A stretch of 64,000 nt of DNA, from NCBI RefSeq assembly GCF_003344865.1, contig NZ_CP031165.1, positions 1,989,910-2,053,909 on the forward strand, in the 5' to 3' direction. Made by a program: the position numbers and the translations under genes. This stretch comes from Euzebya pacifica. GTDB lineage: Bacteria > Actinomycetota > Nitriliruptoria > Euzebyales > Euzebyaceae. The notes under the pieces are model-generated. The model worked only from the letters and a program-made list of their open reading frames with translations. It had not been told where the DNA came from and did not search any database. Shown here one piece after another: positions 17,241 to 25,602 of the stretch (positions are counted from its first letter, which is position 1; every line of letters begins with the position of its first letter).

Positions 17241-17906
17241 ATGACACCGGTACTCGCACAGAACACCGACTTCGGCGCCCTCGGGGCGGTGTTCGCGCTG
17301 TTCGGCCTGGCGATGCTCGCCGTCGCGATCCTGATGGTCGTGGCGGCCTGGAAGGTCTTCGTGAAGGCGGGTTACGAGGGCTGGGAGTCGGTGCTGCCCT
17401 ACCACAACCTCCTCGTGGGCATGGAGATCGCCGGTCGCCCCAGGGTCTGGTCGCTGTTCCCGGTCGTGGGCGCGTTCCTCTTCGTCGTGCCGTTCATCGG
17501 GCCGCTGATCTGGCTCGTCGCCGGCGTGACGCTGGCCATCATCGTCGGCATGGACTTCGCGAGGTCCTTCGGCAAGGACAGCGGCTTCGGGGTGGGGCTG
17601 GCGCTGCTGCCGTTCGTGTTCCTGCCCATCCTTGCGTTCGGTGACGCCCGCTACCTGGGGCCCGCCGGCCCCGAGGGCTACCAGCGCGGCGGCTCGGGAG
17701 GGGCTCCACCACCGCAGGCGTGGGGCCCGCCGGGACAGGACCCGTGGGGCCAGCCGTCACCCCCGGGCCCGGCGCCGGGCTGGGCCCAGCAGGGGTACGG
17801 CCCGCAGCCCGGGTACGGGGAGCAGCCCGGATACGGCCAGCCCGACCCCTACGGCCAGCAGCCGCCCTACGGCGATCCCAACCGGCCACCGGAGTGGGGC
17901 CAGTAA
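17241..17906 (+). CDS. DUF5684-like membrane protein with Pro/Gly/Gln-rich tail
   Basis: A 221-residue protein with four predicted transmembrane helices in the first 140 residues and the shared motif WKVFVKAGYEGWESVLPYHN. Family members carry similar amphipathic 'GWKAIIPIYN' signatures and resemble small membrane scaffold or transport-like proteins of unknown function. The last 75 residues are a low-complexity Gly/Pro/Gln/Tyr tail. ATG 17241 lies 6 bases after a TACGGT box. A paralogue follows 136 bases downstream. Confidence 0.78.
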   Translation: MTPVLAQNTDFGALGAVFALFGLAMLAVAILMVVAAWKVFVKAGYEGWESVLPYHNLLVGMEIAGRPRVWSLFPVVGAFLFVVPFIGPLIWLVAGVTLAIIVGMDFARSFGKDSGFGVGLALLPFVFLPILAFGDARYLGPAGPEGYQRGGSGGAPPPQAWGPPGQDPWGQPSPPGPAPGWAQQGYGPQPGYGEQPGYGQPDPYGQQPPYGDPNRPPEWGQ

Positions 17907-18041
17907 CCCGTCGCGGTTCCTACCGGTCCTTCCGACGTGATGACGTTTCGTCACGGATGGTCACGCCCCGGGACAGCAGGTTCTATCCTCTCCCCACGTC
18001 GTCGGGGTTGACCCCTGCGCCAACATCTCGAGGGACCTCTC

Positions 18042-18848
18042 ATGCACACTCCAGTCCTGGCCCAGGCCAGTGATGCCGCAGCAGCCGGCATCGTCATCGT
18101 CGCCGTCGTCATCGGTCTGGCCATCATCGGCTTCATGATCGCCACGTTCTGGAAGATCTTCGAGAAGGCGGGCGAGGAGGGATGGAAGGCGATCATCCCG
18201 ATCTACAACCAGGTCGTGATCCTGCAGATCATCGGCCGGCCCGTCTGGTGGGTCGCGTTCTTCGTCGCCCAGGTGGTGCCGTTCCTCAACCTGATCGCCT
18301 GGATCCCGGCGCTGGTCTTCACCGTCATCATGATGATCGACCTGGCCAAGTCCTTCGGCAAGGACACCGGGTTCGGCGTGGGACTGGCCTTCCTGCCCTT
18401 CATCTTCGGCCCGATCCTGGCCTTCGGTGACGCCCGCTACCTGGGCCCGGCCGGTCCCGAACCACGCCCCGGCTACGCCAACCTCGGCGGTGGCGGCTAC
18501 GGCCAGCAGGGCTTCGCGGCCGGCTACCAGGCGCCGCAGCAGTGGGGCCAGCCCGACCCCTACGGCCAGCAGCCCCAGCAGTGGGGCCAGCAGCCCGACG
18601 CCTACGGCCAGCCGCAGGCACCCCAGCAGTGGGGCCAGCCCGCCCAGCCCGAGCAGGGTGGCTGGGGCCAGCCCGCCCAGCCCGACCAGGGTGGCTGGGG
18701 TCAGCCGGCACAGCCCGACCAGGGTGGCTGGGGCCAGCAGCCGCAGCAGGGGTGGGGCCAGCCCGAGCAGCCCGGGCAGCCCGACCAGCAGGGTGGCTGG
18801 GGCCAGCCGGACGACGACAAGGGTTACCCGCCGCCGCCCGTCAGCTGA
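18042..18848 (+). CDS. Second DUF5684-like membrane protein with long QP/GW repeat tail
   Basis: A 268-residue paralogue of the preceding protein. The membrane part carries the same WKIFEKAGEEGWKAIIPIYNQ motif, a hydrophobic core and the LAKSFGKDTGFGVGLAFLP segment. The tail is longer and dominated by QPAQPxQGGWG repeats, encoded by 33-base tandem units. The tails look like disordered, possibly extracellular or phase-separating segments. Two copies with different tail lengths suggest duplication followed by repeat expansion. The gene ends three bases before the convergent GGDEF-EAL gene. Confidence 0.78.
   Translation: MHTPVLAQASDAAAAGIVIVAVVIGLAIIGFMIATFWKIFEKAGEEGWKAIIPIYNQVVILQIIGRPVWWVAFFVAQVVPFLNLIAWIPALVFTVIMMIDLAKSFGKDTGFGVGLAFLPFIFGPILAFGDARYLGPAGPEPRPGYANLGGGGYGQQGFAAGYQAPQQWGQPDPYGQQPQQWGQQPDAYGQPQAPQQWGQPAQPEQGGWGQPAQPDQGGWGQPAQPDQGGWGQQPQQGWGQPEQPGQPDQQGGWGQPDDDKGYPPPPVS
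18636..18734 (+). repeat. Three tandem 33-bp units in the second DUF5684-like gene
   Basis: Three near-identical 33-base units each encode QPAQPxQGGWG (x is Glu or Asp). Shorter, more degenerate QQxQQWGQP units flank them on both sides. Copy number is likely unstable. Confidence 0.75.
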
Positions 18849-18851
18849 TCC

Positions 18852-20546
18852 TCAGCCGCTGGCCTGCAGGCTGGCGGCCATCACGTCGGCCGGTTCGGCG
18901 TGGCCGATCAGGAACCCCTGGCCGAGGTCGCAGCCGAGCTCGGTGAGCAGCCGCATCTGCGTGGGGTGCTCGATGCCCTCGGCGACCACGGTCAGGTCGA
19001 GGGACTTCGCCAGCCCCACGACGGCGCGGACGATCGCGGTGTCCTCCCGGTCGGTGCCCAGCCCCATCACGAAGGACTTGTCGATCTTGACGAAGTCGAT
19101 CGGCAGGTGCTTGAGGTAGCTCATGGACGACCAGCCGGTCCCGAAGTCGTCGATGCCCAGGCTGATGCCGAGGTCCCGCAGGTCGCTGAGGTTGCGCCGC
19201 ACCCGGTCGTCGGCCTCGACCAGGATGGTCTCCACGATCTCCAGCCGGAGCGCCCGCGGCGGCAGGCCGTGGCCGCTCAGCGTCGTGGCGATCTCGGTGG
19301 CCAGGTTGCGCCGTGACAGGTCCTGCGCCGACAGGTTGACGGCGACGTGGACGTCGACACCCGAGGACGCGCGCCACGCGGCCGCGTCGGCGACCGCCCG
19401 GTCCAGCACGAAGCGGGTCAGCGGCTCGACCAGTCCGCTGTCGCGGGCGACCGGCATGAACCGTTCGGGGGTGACGGTGCCGAGCTCGGGATCGTCCCAT
19501 CGCGCCAGGGCCTCGGCCCCGGCGATCCGTCCTGCCCGCATGTCCCGGATCGGCTGGTAGGCGACCCGGAGCCGCTGCTCGGCCAGCGCCCGCCGCAGCG
19601 ACGTCTCGACATGGAGACGATCGGTGGCGGTGGTCCTGACGTCGTCGTCGTGGACGAGGAACCGTGCCCGCCCCTGCTGCTTGGCCGCGGCCAGGGCGTC
19701 GTTGGCCTGGGTGATCACCACGTCGGCGCTCGGCCGGTCGTGGTTCGTGACCAGCATCACGCCGGCCGAGGCGGTGATGTGCAGGTCCAGCCCCTCCACC
19801 TGCATCGGCTGGGCGATCGCGGCGAGCATCCGCTCGACCCGGCTGGAGGCGTGGGCCCGGGTCGACACGCCGTCGCACACCACCACGAAGTCGTCGCCGG
19901 CCACGCGCGCCACCGCATCCTCCGGCCGCAGGAGGGCCTGCAACCGGTCGGCGACCGTGACCAGCACCGCATCGCCGCTGGCGTGGCCCAGGCTGTCGTT
20001 GATGGCCCTCAGCCGGTCGACGTTGAGGGCGACGACGGCGAACGTGCGGTCGTCGGCGGCCAGCCGGTCCTCCAGGAGGCCGACCAACAACGGACGGTTC
20101 TGCAGCTGGGTGAGGGCGTCGACCCGCGTCTGCCGCTGCGCCTCCTCCACCTGCGCCAGTCCCGGGCCGCGGTCGGCGAGCAGCACCATGACCCCCCCGT
20201 CGGTTCCCCCGATCCGACAGACGGCCATCCCGAGGTGTGCCCACGCCCCGGCGCGGTGCACGTGCAGCACGAGGGTCCGGCTCGGCTCGACACCCACGGC
20301 GGCGATCGCCTGCTCGAGCGCCTCGGCGTCCCGGTCACGCACCAGCTCGGCCAGCAACCTGGCGACGAGCTTCGGGGCCGTGCTGTCGAGCAACGTCGCC
20401 GCGCGGTCGTTGAGGTGCTCGATGCGGCCCTCGCCATCCAGCCAGAGCACGCCGACCAGCCCCTGGTCGTGGAGGCTGGCCATGTCGGCCCTGGGCAACG
20501 CGGGCACGACGGAACCCCGGGTTGACGCGGACGACCCATCGGTCAC
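18852..20546 (-). CDS. PAS-GGDEF-EAL protein, probable c-di-GMP phosphodiesterase
   Basis: A 564-residue soluble protein. A PAS-like domain (about 24-130) precedes a GGDEF domain whose active-site motif is degenerate (AGDDF, 216-220), so diguanylate cyclase activity is doubtful. The EAL domain (about 315-560) keeps the signature EAL at 345-347, the NLSAQDLSR and DDFGTGWSS loops and VAEGIEH, so c-di-GMP hydrolysis is likely. GTG at 20546 is used because it is the first start before the PAS domain. No transmembrane helix is visible. It is divergent from aspS and convergent with the DUF5684 gene. Confidence 0.88.
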   Translation of the reverse strand: MTDGSSASTRGSVVPALPRADMASLHDQGLVGVLWLDGEGRIEHLNDRAATLLDSTAPKLVARLLAELVRDRDAEALEQAIAAVGVEPSRTLVLHVHRAGAWAHLGMAVCRIGGTDGGVMVLLADRGPGLAQVEEAQRQTRVDALTQLQNRPLLVGLLEDRLAADDRTFAVVALNVDRLRAINDSLGHASGDAVLVTVADRLQALLRPEDAVARVAGDDFVVVCDGVSTRAHASSRVERMLAAIAQPMQVEGLDLHITASAGVMLVTNHDRPSADVVITQANDALAAAKQQGRARFLVHDDDVRTTATDRLHVETSLRRALAEQRLRVAYQPIRDMRAGRIAGAEALARWDDPELGTVTPERFMPVARDSGLVEPLTRFVLDRAVADAAAWRASSGVDVHVAVNLSAQDLSRRNLATEIATTLSGHGLPPRALRLEIVETILVEADDRVRRNLSDLRDLGISLGIDDFGTGWSSMSYLKHLPIDFVKIDKSFVMGLGTDREDTAIVRAVVGLAKSLDLTVVAEGIEHPTQMRLLTELGCDLGQGFLIGHAEPADVMAASLQASG

Positions 20547-20664
20547 GACTGCACGCTCCGTTCAACTTCCTTGAAGTGTATTCATCATTGCCCCCGCCGG
20601 TACCGTTGCACAACTCGACGGCAGGCGGGTGTGCAGTACCGTTGCGGGTTCGTGACGTCGCACG

Positions 20665-20681
20665 AGTCGTTCGGAACGACT
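20665..20681. other. Inverted repeat in the aspS upstream region
   Basis: AGTCGTT and AACGACT are exact complements over CGG in the 212-base gap between the divergent GGDEF-EAL gene and aspS. It could be an operator or part of the aspS leader. No T-box or tRNA-like core is visible in the gap. Confidence 0.3.
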
Positions 20682-20758
20682 GGTGCCATGTCACGACCCG
20701 ACCGACGGCGCCGGTGTCACCGGCCCATCCAACCATCATTCCGGGAGACCCTCGACTC

Positions 20759-22546
20759 ATGAACGCCCACGGCAGCATGCGATCCCATGGCGCCGGCACG
20801 ATCCGCGCCAGCGACGACGGGCAGGAGGTGGTCCTGGCCGGTTGGGTTGCCCGCCGCCGCGATCACGGGGGCGTGGCGTTCCTCGACCTGCGTGACCGCA
20901 GCGGGGTGTGCCAGGTCGTGGCTGACCCCACCGCCGGTGAGGCGCTGCAGGCCGTGCACGACGTCCGCAACGAGTACGTCGTCCGCGTGACCGGCACCGT
21001 CCGGACCCGGCCCGAGGGGCAGGCCAACGAGAAGCTCGCCACCGGTGAGGTCGAGGTCTTCGCCTCGGCCGTGGAGGTGCTGAGCGCCGCCGACACCCCG
21101 CCGTTCCCCATCGAGGACGGCATCGAGACCGACGAGGGCGTGCGGCTGACGCATCGCTACGTCGACCTGCGCCGTGACGAGCTCGCCACCCGCATCCGCG
21201 CCCGCGCCCAGGTCACCTCGATCATGCGTCGGGTGATGGAGCGCCACGGCTTCCTCGACATCGAGACGCCGATCCTGACCCGCTCCACGCCCGAGGGGGC
21301 CCGCGACTTCCTCGTGCCCTCCCGCCTGCAGCCGCGGTCCTTCTACGCCCTGCCCCAGTCGCCGCAGCTGTTCAAGCAGCTGCTGATGGTGTCGGGGTTC
21401 GAGCGGTACTACCAGATCGCCCGTTGCTTCCGTGACGAGGACCTGCGCGCCGACCGGCAGCCCGAGTTCACCCAGCTCGACGTCGAGGCGTCCTTCGTCG
21501 ACGAGGAGGACATCTACGGCGTCTGCGAGGAGCTGATGGTCGAGCTGTGGAACGACGTGCTCGGCCAGGAGCTTGCCGTGCCGTTCCCGCGCATGGCCTA
21601 TGAAGAGGCCATGCGGCGCTTCGGCTCCGACAAGCCCGACCTGCGATACGCCATGGAGCTCGTCGACCTCGACGCGGTCCTCGCCGACACCGGCGTGGGC
21701 GTCTTCAAGGGCGTCCTCGACGGCGGCGGGTCCGTGGTCGCCGTGTGCCTGCCCGGCGGCGGCGAGCTGACCCGCAAGGAGTTCGACGGCTGGATCGACT
21801 TCGCCAAGAAGCGTGGGGCCAAGGGCCTGGCGTGGGGCGTCGTCGAGGCCGACGGTGCGCTGCGCTCGCCGCTGTCGAAGTTCATGTCGGAGGGCGAGAT
21901 CGCCGAGATCCTCGAGGCGTGCGACGCCAACGAGGGCGACGCCATCTTCTTCGGGGCCGGCGAGACCCAGTTCGCCCGCGAGCTGATGGGTGCGCTGCGT
22001 GTGGCCCTGGCCCACGACCGCGGCATGGTGCCGGAGGGGGAGTGGCGCTTCGTCTGGGTCACCGACTGGCCGATGTTCGAGTGGGACGAGGACGCCAAGC
22101 GCTGGGACGCGCTGCACCACCCCTTCACCGCCCCCGCGGCCGAGGCGGCCGACACGTTCGCCGACGACCCCGGTCCGGCGCTGGCCCGTGCCTACGACCT
22201 GGCGCTCAACGGCACCGAGCTCGGTGGCGGGTCGATGCGTATCCACGACCGCGGCATGCAGGAGAAGGTCTTCGAGCTGCTGGGCATCTCCAAGGAGGAC
22301 GCGGAGGAGCGCTTCGGCTTCCTGCTGCGCGGCCTGTCCTACGGCGCCCCGCCCCACGGCGGCATCGCCTTCGGCCTTGACCGGATCGTCATGCTGATGA
22401 CGGGGGCGACGTCGCTTCGTGACGTGATCCCGTTCCCCAAGACGCAGTCCGGCGGCGACCCCATGACCGAGGCCCCGGCCGGCATCGACACCGAGCAGCT
22501 GACCGAGCTGGGCCTGCGCATCCTGCCGCCGCCGGTCAAGGGCTAG
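20759..22546 (+). CDS. aspS: Aspartyl-tRNA synthetase
   Basis: AspRS charges tRNA-Asp (and possibly tRNA-Asn if asnS is absent). The 595-residue length shows the bacterial type with the GAD insertion. Visible features are the N-terminal OB fold (VLAGWVARRRDHGGVAFLD), class II motif 2 (YQIARCFRDEDLRADRQPEF), the flipping-loop region LPQSPQLFKQLLM and motif 3 (GIAFGLDRIVMLMTG). Start ATG 20759 has GGGAGA upstream; the open frame extends further but that part is not protein-like. Confidence 0.97.
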   Translation: MNAHGSMRSHGAGTIRASDDGQEVVLAGWVARRRDHGGVAFLDLRDRSGVCQVVADPTAGEALQAVHDVRNEYVVRVTGTVRTRPEGQANEKLATGEVEVFASAVEVLSAADTPPFPIEDGIETDEGVRLTHRYVDLRRDELATRIRARAQVTSIMRRVMERHGFLDIETPILTRSTPEGARDFLVPSRLQPRSFYALPQSPQLFKQLLMVSGFERYYQIARCFRDEDLRADRQPEFTQLDVEASFVDEEDIYGVCEELMVELWNDVLGQELAVPFPRMAYEEAMRRFGSDKPDLRYAMELVDLDAVLADTGVGVFKGVLDGGGSVVAVCLPGGGELTRKEFDGWIDFAKKRGAKGLAWGVVEADGALRSPLSKFMSEGEIAEILEACDANEGDAIFFGAGETQFARELMGALRVALAHDRGMVPEGEWRFVWVTDWPMFEWDEDAKRWDALHHPFTAPAAEAADTFADDPGPALARAYDLALNGTELGGGSMRIHDRGMQEKVFELLGISKEDAEERFGFLLRGLSYGAPPHGGIAFGLDRIVMLMTGATSLRDVIPFPKTQSGGDPMTEAPAGIDTEQLTELGLRILPPPVKG

Positions 22547-22566
22547 TTGCTCTCAGGCCTGCCGAT

Positions 22567-22594
22567 CCCTCGCGACGCCAGCCACATGCGAGGG
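22567..22594 (+). terminator. Hairpin after aspS
   Basis: CCCTCGC (22567-22573) pairs with GCGAGGG (22588-22594) across a 14-base loop, 20 bases after the aspS stop. No T-run follows; a weak terminator is possible. Confidence 0.4.
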
Positions 22595-23016
22595 GTTGCA
22601 TGGCAAAAACGCTGATTTACCTGTCCATACGGGAGTCGACGTTGCTTGCGTCTGCCCCCCTGCAGAACTAGCCTCCCACAGCGGTCGTGGATTGTGATCG
22701 AGTACGCATTCGATCTCATTTCACCCGTAACGGATCGCGCGTTGGGTGCGTCACTGCACCGGACACCGCCACGGGGAACCGCGGTGGGAGGTCCACAGCA
22801 AACAACTGCAGATGGAGAGAGCTCGCGCGCAGCCGAGGCGCGCCCCGGGTTTACCGGAGCAGAAGCTGGGGACGTGTCCTCAGGGGACGCTCCCGGTACG
22901 GGGGCCGCAGATGACCCAGCCGGAGTTCCGGTGCGCGGGTCGGGTGCGCAGTGAGACACCTCAATATCTGCTTGTTCCGCAATGAATGAAGTCGAGGCTC
23001 TAGGAGGCCTTTTCAT
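22595..23016 (+). promoter_or_regulatory. Promoter and long structured leader of the CWB2 surface-protein gene
   Basis: This gene-free stretch contains TTGCGT (22646-22651) and TAGCCT (22669-22674) at 17-base spacing, predicting transcription from about 22681 and a leader of about 335 bases. Within it are stems such as CACCGC (22764-22769) with GCGGTG (22781-22786) and GCGCGC (22825-22830) with GCGCGC (22838-22843). A perfect AGGAGG lies just before the ATG. I see no core of a known riboswitch class. Long structured leaders are known to stabilise abundant S-layer mRNAs. Confidence 0.5.
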
Positions 23017-25461
23017 ATGACAATCACCAAGACTGGTCGCCGCGTGGCGTTCCTCGGTCTGCTGGCGCTGGTAGTGGCAATCCTGCCGCTCACCGCTGCG
23101 TCTGCGCAGGACGAAGAAGCTGCCGCGTACATCGACTTTGACATCAACGAGGAGATCGAGACCAGCGACGCGCTGCAGACCTCGATCCTCGCCAGCCAGC
23201 GTGCGTTCCCGGACGGCACCGACACCGTCCTGCTGACGACCTCCGAGGACGGCGCTGACGCGCTGGCCGCCGGTGTGCTCGCCAACGACGGCGCCCTGCT
23301 GTACTACAACTCCGACGACGGCGTCCAGGACGCTCACGTCGACGAGATCACCCGCCTGGGTGCCACCGACGTCATCATCATCGGTGGCGAGGAGCGCATC
23401 GACGCTGACGTCGAGACCGCCCTCACCGACATGGGCCTGAACGTCACCCGCCTGGCTGGCGACGAGCGCATCTCCACCGCCAACGAGGTCCTGGAGTACG
23501 CCGAGGCCAACCGCGACGACTTCAACGAGACCGCCTCGCACCTGTCCCGCGCCTTCGGCACGGACGACAACTCCCAGACCGCCTTCGCTGACGCTGTCGG
23601 CCTTGGTGCTTGGGACGCGCAGGGCGGCGCCGGCACCGTGCTGGCCCCCTCCGACGCTGAGGTCCTCTCCCCCGAGTACCCCACCACCGAGTACTTCACC
23701 GAGGTCAACCCCGAGAACGAGACCATCGTTCCGATCGGTGGCGAGGCTGCTGTCCCCGCCGACGTCGTTGACTACCTGACCGGCGAGCCCGCCGAGCAGA
23801 CCGCTGGTGACCGCGTCGAGAACGAGGACGCCAACAACCGCGCCGGCACCGCTATCGCGATCAACGAGGCCCGTGGCCTCGACGCTTCCGACCTGGACGG
23901 CATCGTCGTCGTGGACGCGTTCGCTGACAACTTCTTCATCGACGCCTACGCCTCCTCGGCGCTGGCCGGTAACAACAACTACGCGGTTGTCGTTTCCAAC
24001 GGTGACTCCCTGTCCCCTGAGACCGCTGAGTGGCTCGGTTCCCCCGCGTTCGCCCAGAACGACGGCACCACCACCGTGATCTGCATGCCCAAGACCTCTG
24101 GCGAGGCTTGCGAAGAGGCTGTCTCCGCCACCGGTGGCGACCCCGAGGACATCGAGAACGTCTCCCTCGACTCCGAGGAGACCCCCGCTGAGAACGCTGG
24201 CGTCATCATCTCGACCGGCGTCGACACCTACGACTACCAGCCGGACGACGGCTCCGACGTCGTCACCGTGACCTACGCCAACGACGACCAGAACGTCTTC
24301 TTCGTCGACGGCACCCAGGCCACCTACGCCGTCTTCGCCGGCCAGATCGGTGCGGGCGACCGCATCGAGGTCGAGGTCGACGACGCCGGTACCCCGGACG
24401 ACGACTCCGACGACATCACCACCCACCGCCTGACCAACGTCGACGCTGCCGAGACCGGCACCATCGGCAACGTCAACACCGCTGCCGGGACCTTCGAGAT
24501 CATCGAGCCCGTCTCCGGTGCCACCATCTCTGCTGGCGCCATCGACTACACCGCTGAGTGCGACCTGTTCCAGGTCAACGGCGGCGTCGTGATCGCTGCC
24601 CAGTTCGAGGCCGCTCTCAACGAGGGCGACGTCTTCGAGACCTCCGAGGACGCTGCCGGCAACGTGACCTGCAACATCATGGACAACACCGTCTCCGGTG
24701 CCGTCTCTGTGGTCGACACCGTCACCCCGGACACCGACACCTTCATGGTCGGCAACCTGGGCGATGACTTCGCAGGCACCAACGACGACACCTTCGTCGC
24801 CTCCAAGGCGAAGTTCGACGCCGGTGACCTGGTCATCAACGTCGACGGTGAGCCCATCACCGACTACGACGACTTCGCTGACGTCCTCTCCGATGGGGAC
24901 CAGGCCGAGTACAGCCGCGCCAACGACACCGAGACCATCTCGCTGACCAACGGTCTGCCGACGACGGTTTCGGGTCAGGCAATCGACGACATCGACGCCT
25001 CTGACGGCTTCGACATCGCGACCAACCCCGGCACGGAGACCGCTCCGGACCCGCAGGCCACCGATCGCTTCATCGTGAACGGCATCCTGGGCACCGAGGC
25101 TGACTTCGCCGCCGCGTACTCCGCTGGCGACTCCGTCTCCTACACCCCGGCTGACGCCGCTGGTGGCACCCCCGCCACCTACACCCTCTCCGACCAGGAC
25201 CTGGCCGGCGAGGTTGGCGCCACCGACACCGTTGCCAAGACCTACGAGGTCCTGTCCTCCGAGGGTGACGTTGTCCTCGACACCGTCATCTACGACGCCT
25301 TCGCCCCGGCGGAGCGTTACTTCGTCGACGGCGAAGAGGTCGACGTGACCGAGTTCGAGACCGCGCTGGACGACATCGCGGCTGGCGACGCCGAGGGCGA
25401 CATCGTCGTCACCGACGGTGCCCTGGCTCGTGAGCACCGTCTGACCGTCACCGAGGTCTAG
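23017..25461 (+). CDS. Secreted CWB2-repeat protein, candidate S-layer protein
   Basis: An 814-residue exported protein with a clear signal peptide ending at ASA30. Residues about 45-400 contain three cell-wall-binding repeat 2 units (ADALAAGVLANDGALLYY, VIIIGGEERIDADVETALTD, RLAGDERISTANEVL, then two more diverged copies). The rest is about four roughly 100-residue beta-rich repeats with the theme FxVDG/NG...F...GD. The protein is extremely acidic and almost lacks lysine. Codon choice differs from neighbours, with many GCT and GGT codons, and the ribosome-binding site is ideal, so very high expression is likely. CWB2 repeats anchor S-layer proteins to anionic wall polymers in clostridia. No sortase motif is present. 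A perfect terminator follows. Confidence 0.85.
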   Translation: MTITKTGRRVAFLGLLALVVAILPLTAASAQDEEAAAYIDFDINEEIETSDALQTSILASQRAFPDGTDTVLLTTSEDGADALAAGVLANDGALLYYNSDDGVQDAHVDEITRLGATDVIIIGGEERIDADVETALTDMGLNVTRLAGDERISTANEVLEYAEANRDDFNETASHLSRAFGTDDNSQTAFADAVGLGAWDAQGGAGTVLAPSDAEVLSPEYPTTEYFTEVNPENETIVPIGGEAAVPADVVDYLTGEPAEQTAGDRVENEDANNRAGTAIAINEARGLDASDLDGIVVVDAFADNFFIDAYASSALAGNNNYAVVVSNGDSLSPETAEWLGSPAFAQNDGTTTVICMPKTSGEACEEAVSATGGDPEDIENVSLDSEETPAENAGVIISTGVDTYDYQPDDGSDVVTVTYANDDQNVFFVDGTQATYAVFAGQIGAGDRIEVEVDDAGTPDDDSDDITTHRLTNVDAAETGTIGNVNTAAGTFEIIEPVSGATISAGAIDYTAECDLFQVNGGVVIAAQFEAALNEGDVFETSEDAAGNVTCNIMDNTVSGAVSVVDTVTPDTDTFMVGNLGDDFAGTNDDTFVASKAKFDAGDLVINVDGEPITDYDDFADVLSDGDQAEYSRANDTETISLTNGLPTTVSGQAIDDIDASDGFDIATNPGTETAPDPQATDRFIVNGILGTEADFAAAYSAGDSVSYTPADAAGGTPATYTLSDQDLAGEVGATDTVAKTYEVLSSEGDVVLDTVIYDAFAPAERYFVDGEEVDVTEFETALDDIAAGDAEGDIVVTDGALAREHRLTVTEV

Positions 25462-25513
25462 TCGACTCGATGACATGATGGACCCTCGGGTTCATCGCTA
25501 GTCACACAGACTT

Positions 25514-25539
25514 GGGCCCCATCCATTCGGATGGGGCCC
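25514..25539 (+). terminator. Strong terminator of the CWB2 surface-protein gene
   Basis: GGGCCCCATCC (25514-25524) and its exact complement (25529-25539) form an 11-base-pair stem over ATTC, followed by TCGTCGTT. It isolates the preceding monocistronic gene from the glycan locus. Confidence 0.88.
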
Positions 25540-25602
25540 TCGTCGTTGCAGTACCTTCGCCGGTCCGACGCGTGACCGGGGGACGAGAGGAACCATCCAC
25601 CG

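Noticed and set aside
22741-22960. A c-di-GMP or c-di-AMP riboswitch in the surface-protein leader
   Set aside because: A short CACAGCAAAC stretch resembles part of the c-di-GMP-I motif, but the other conserved blocks are missing, and no GACAGCTAAC-type c-di-AMP block is present.
22543-25476. A 977-codon open frame antisense to the CWB2 surface-protein gene
   Set aside because: It is a low-complexity Val/Gly/Asp translation that mirrors the strongly biased codons of the sense gene. It has no domain and no ribosome-binding site.
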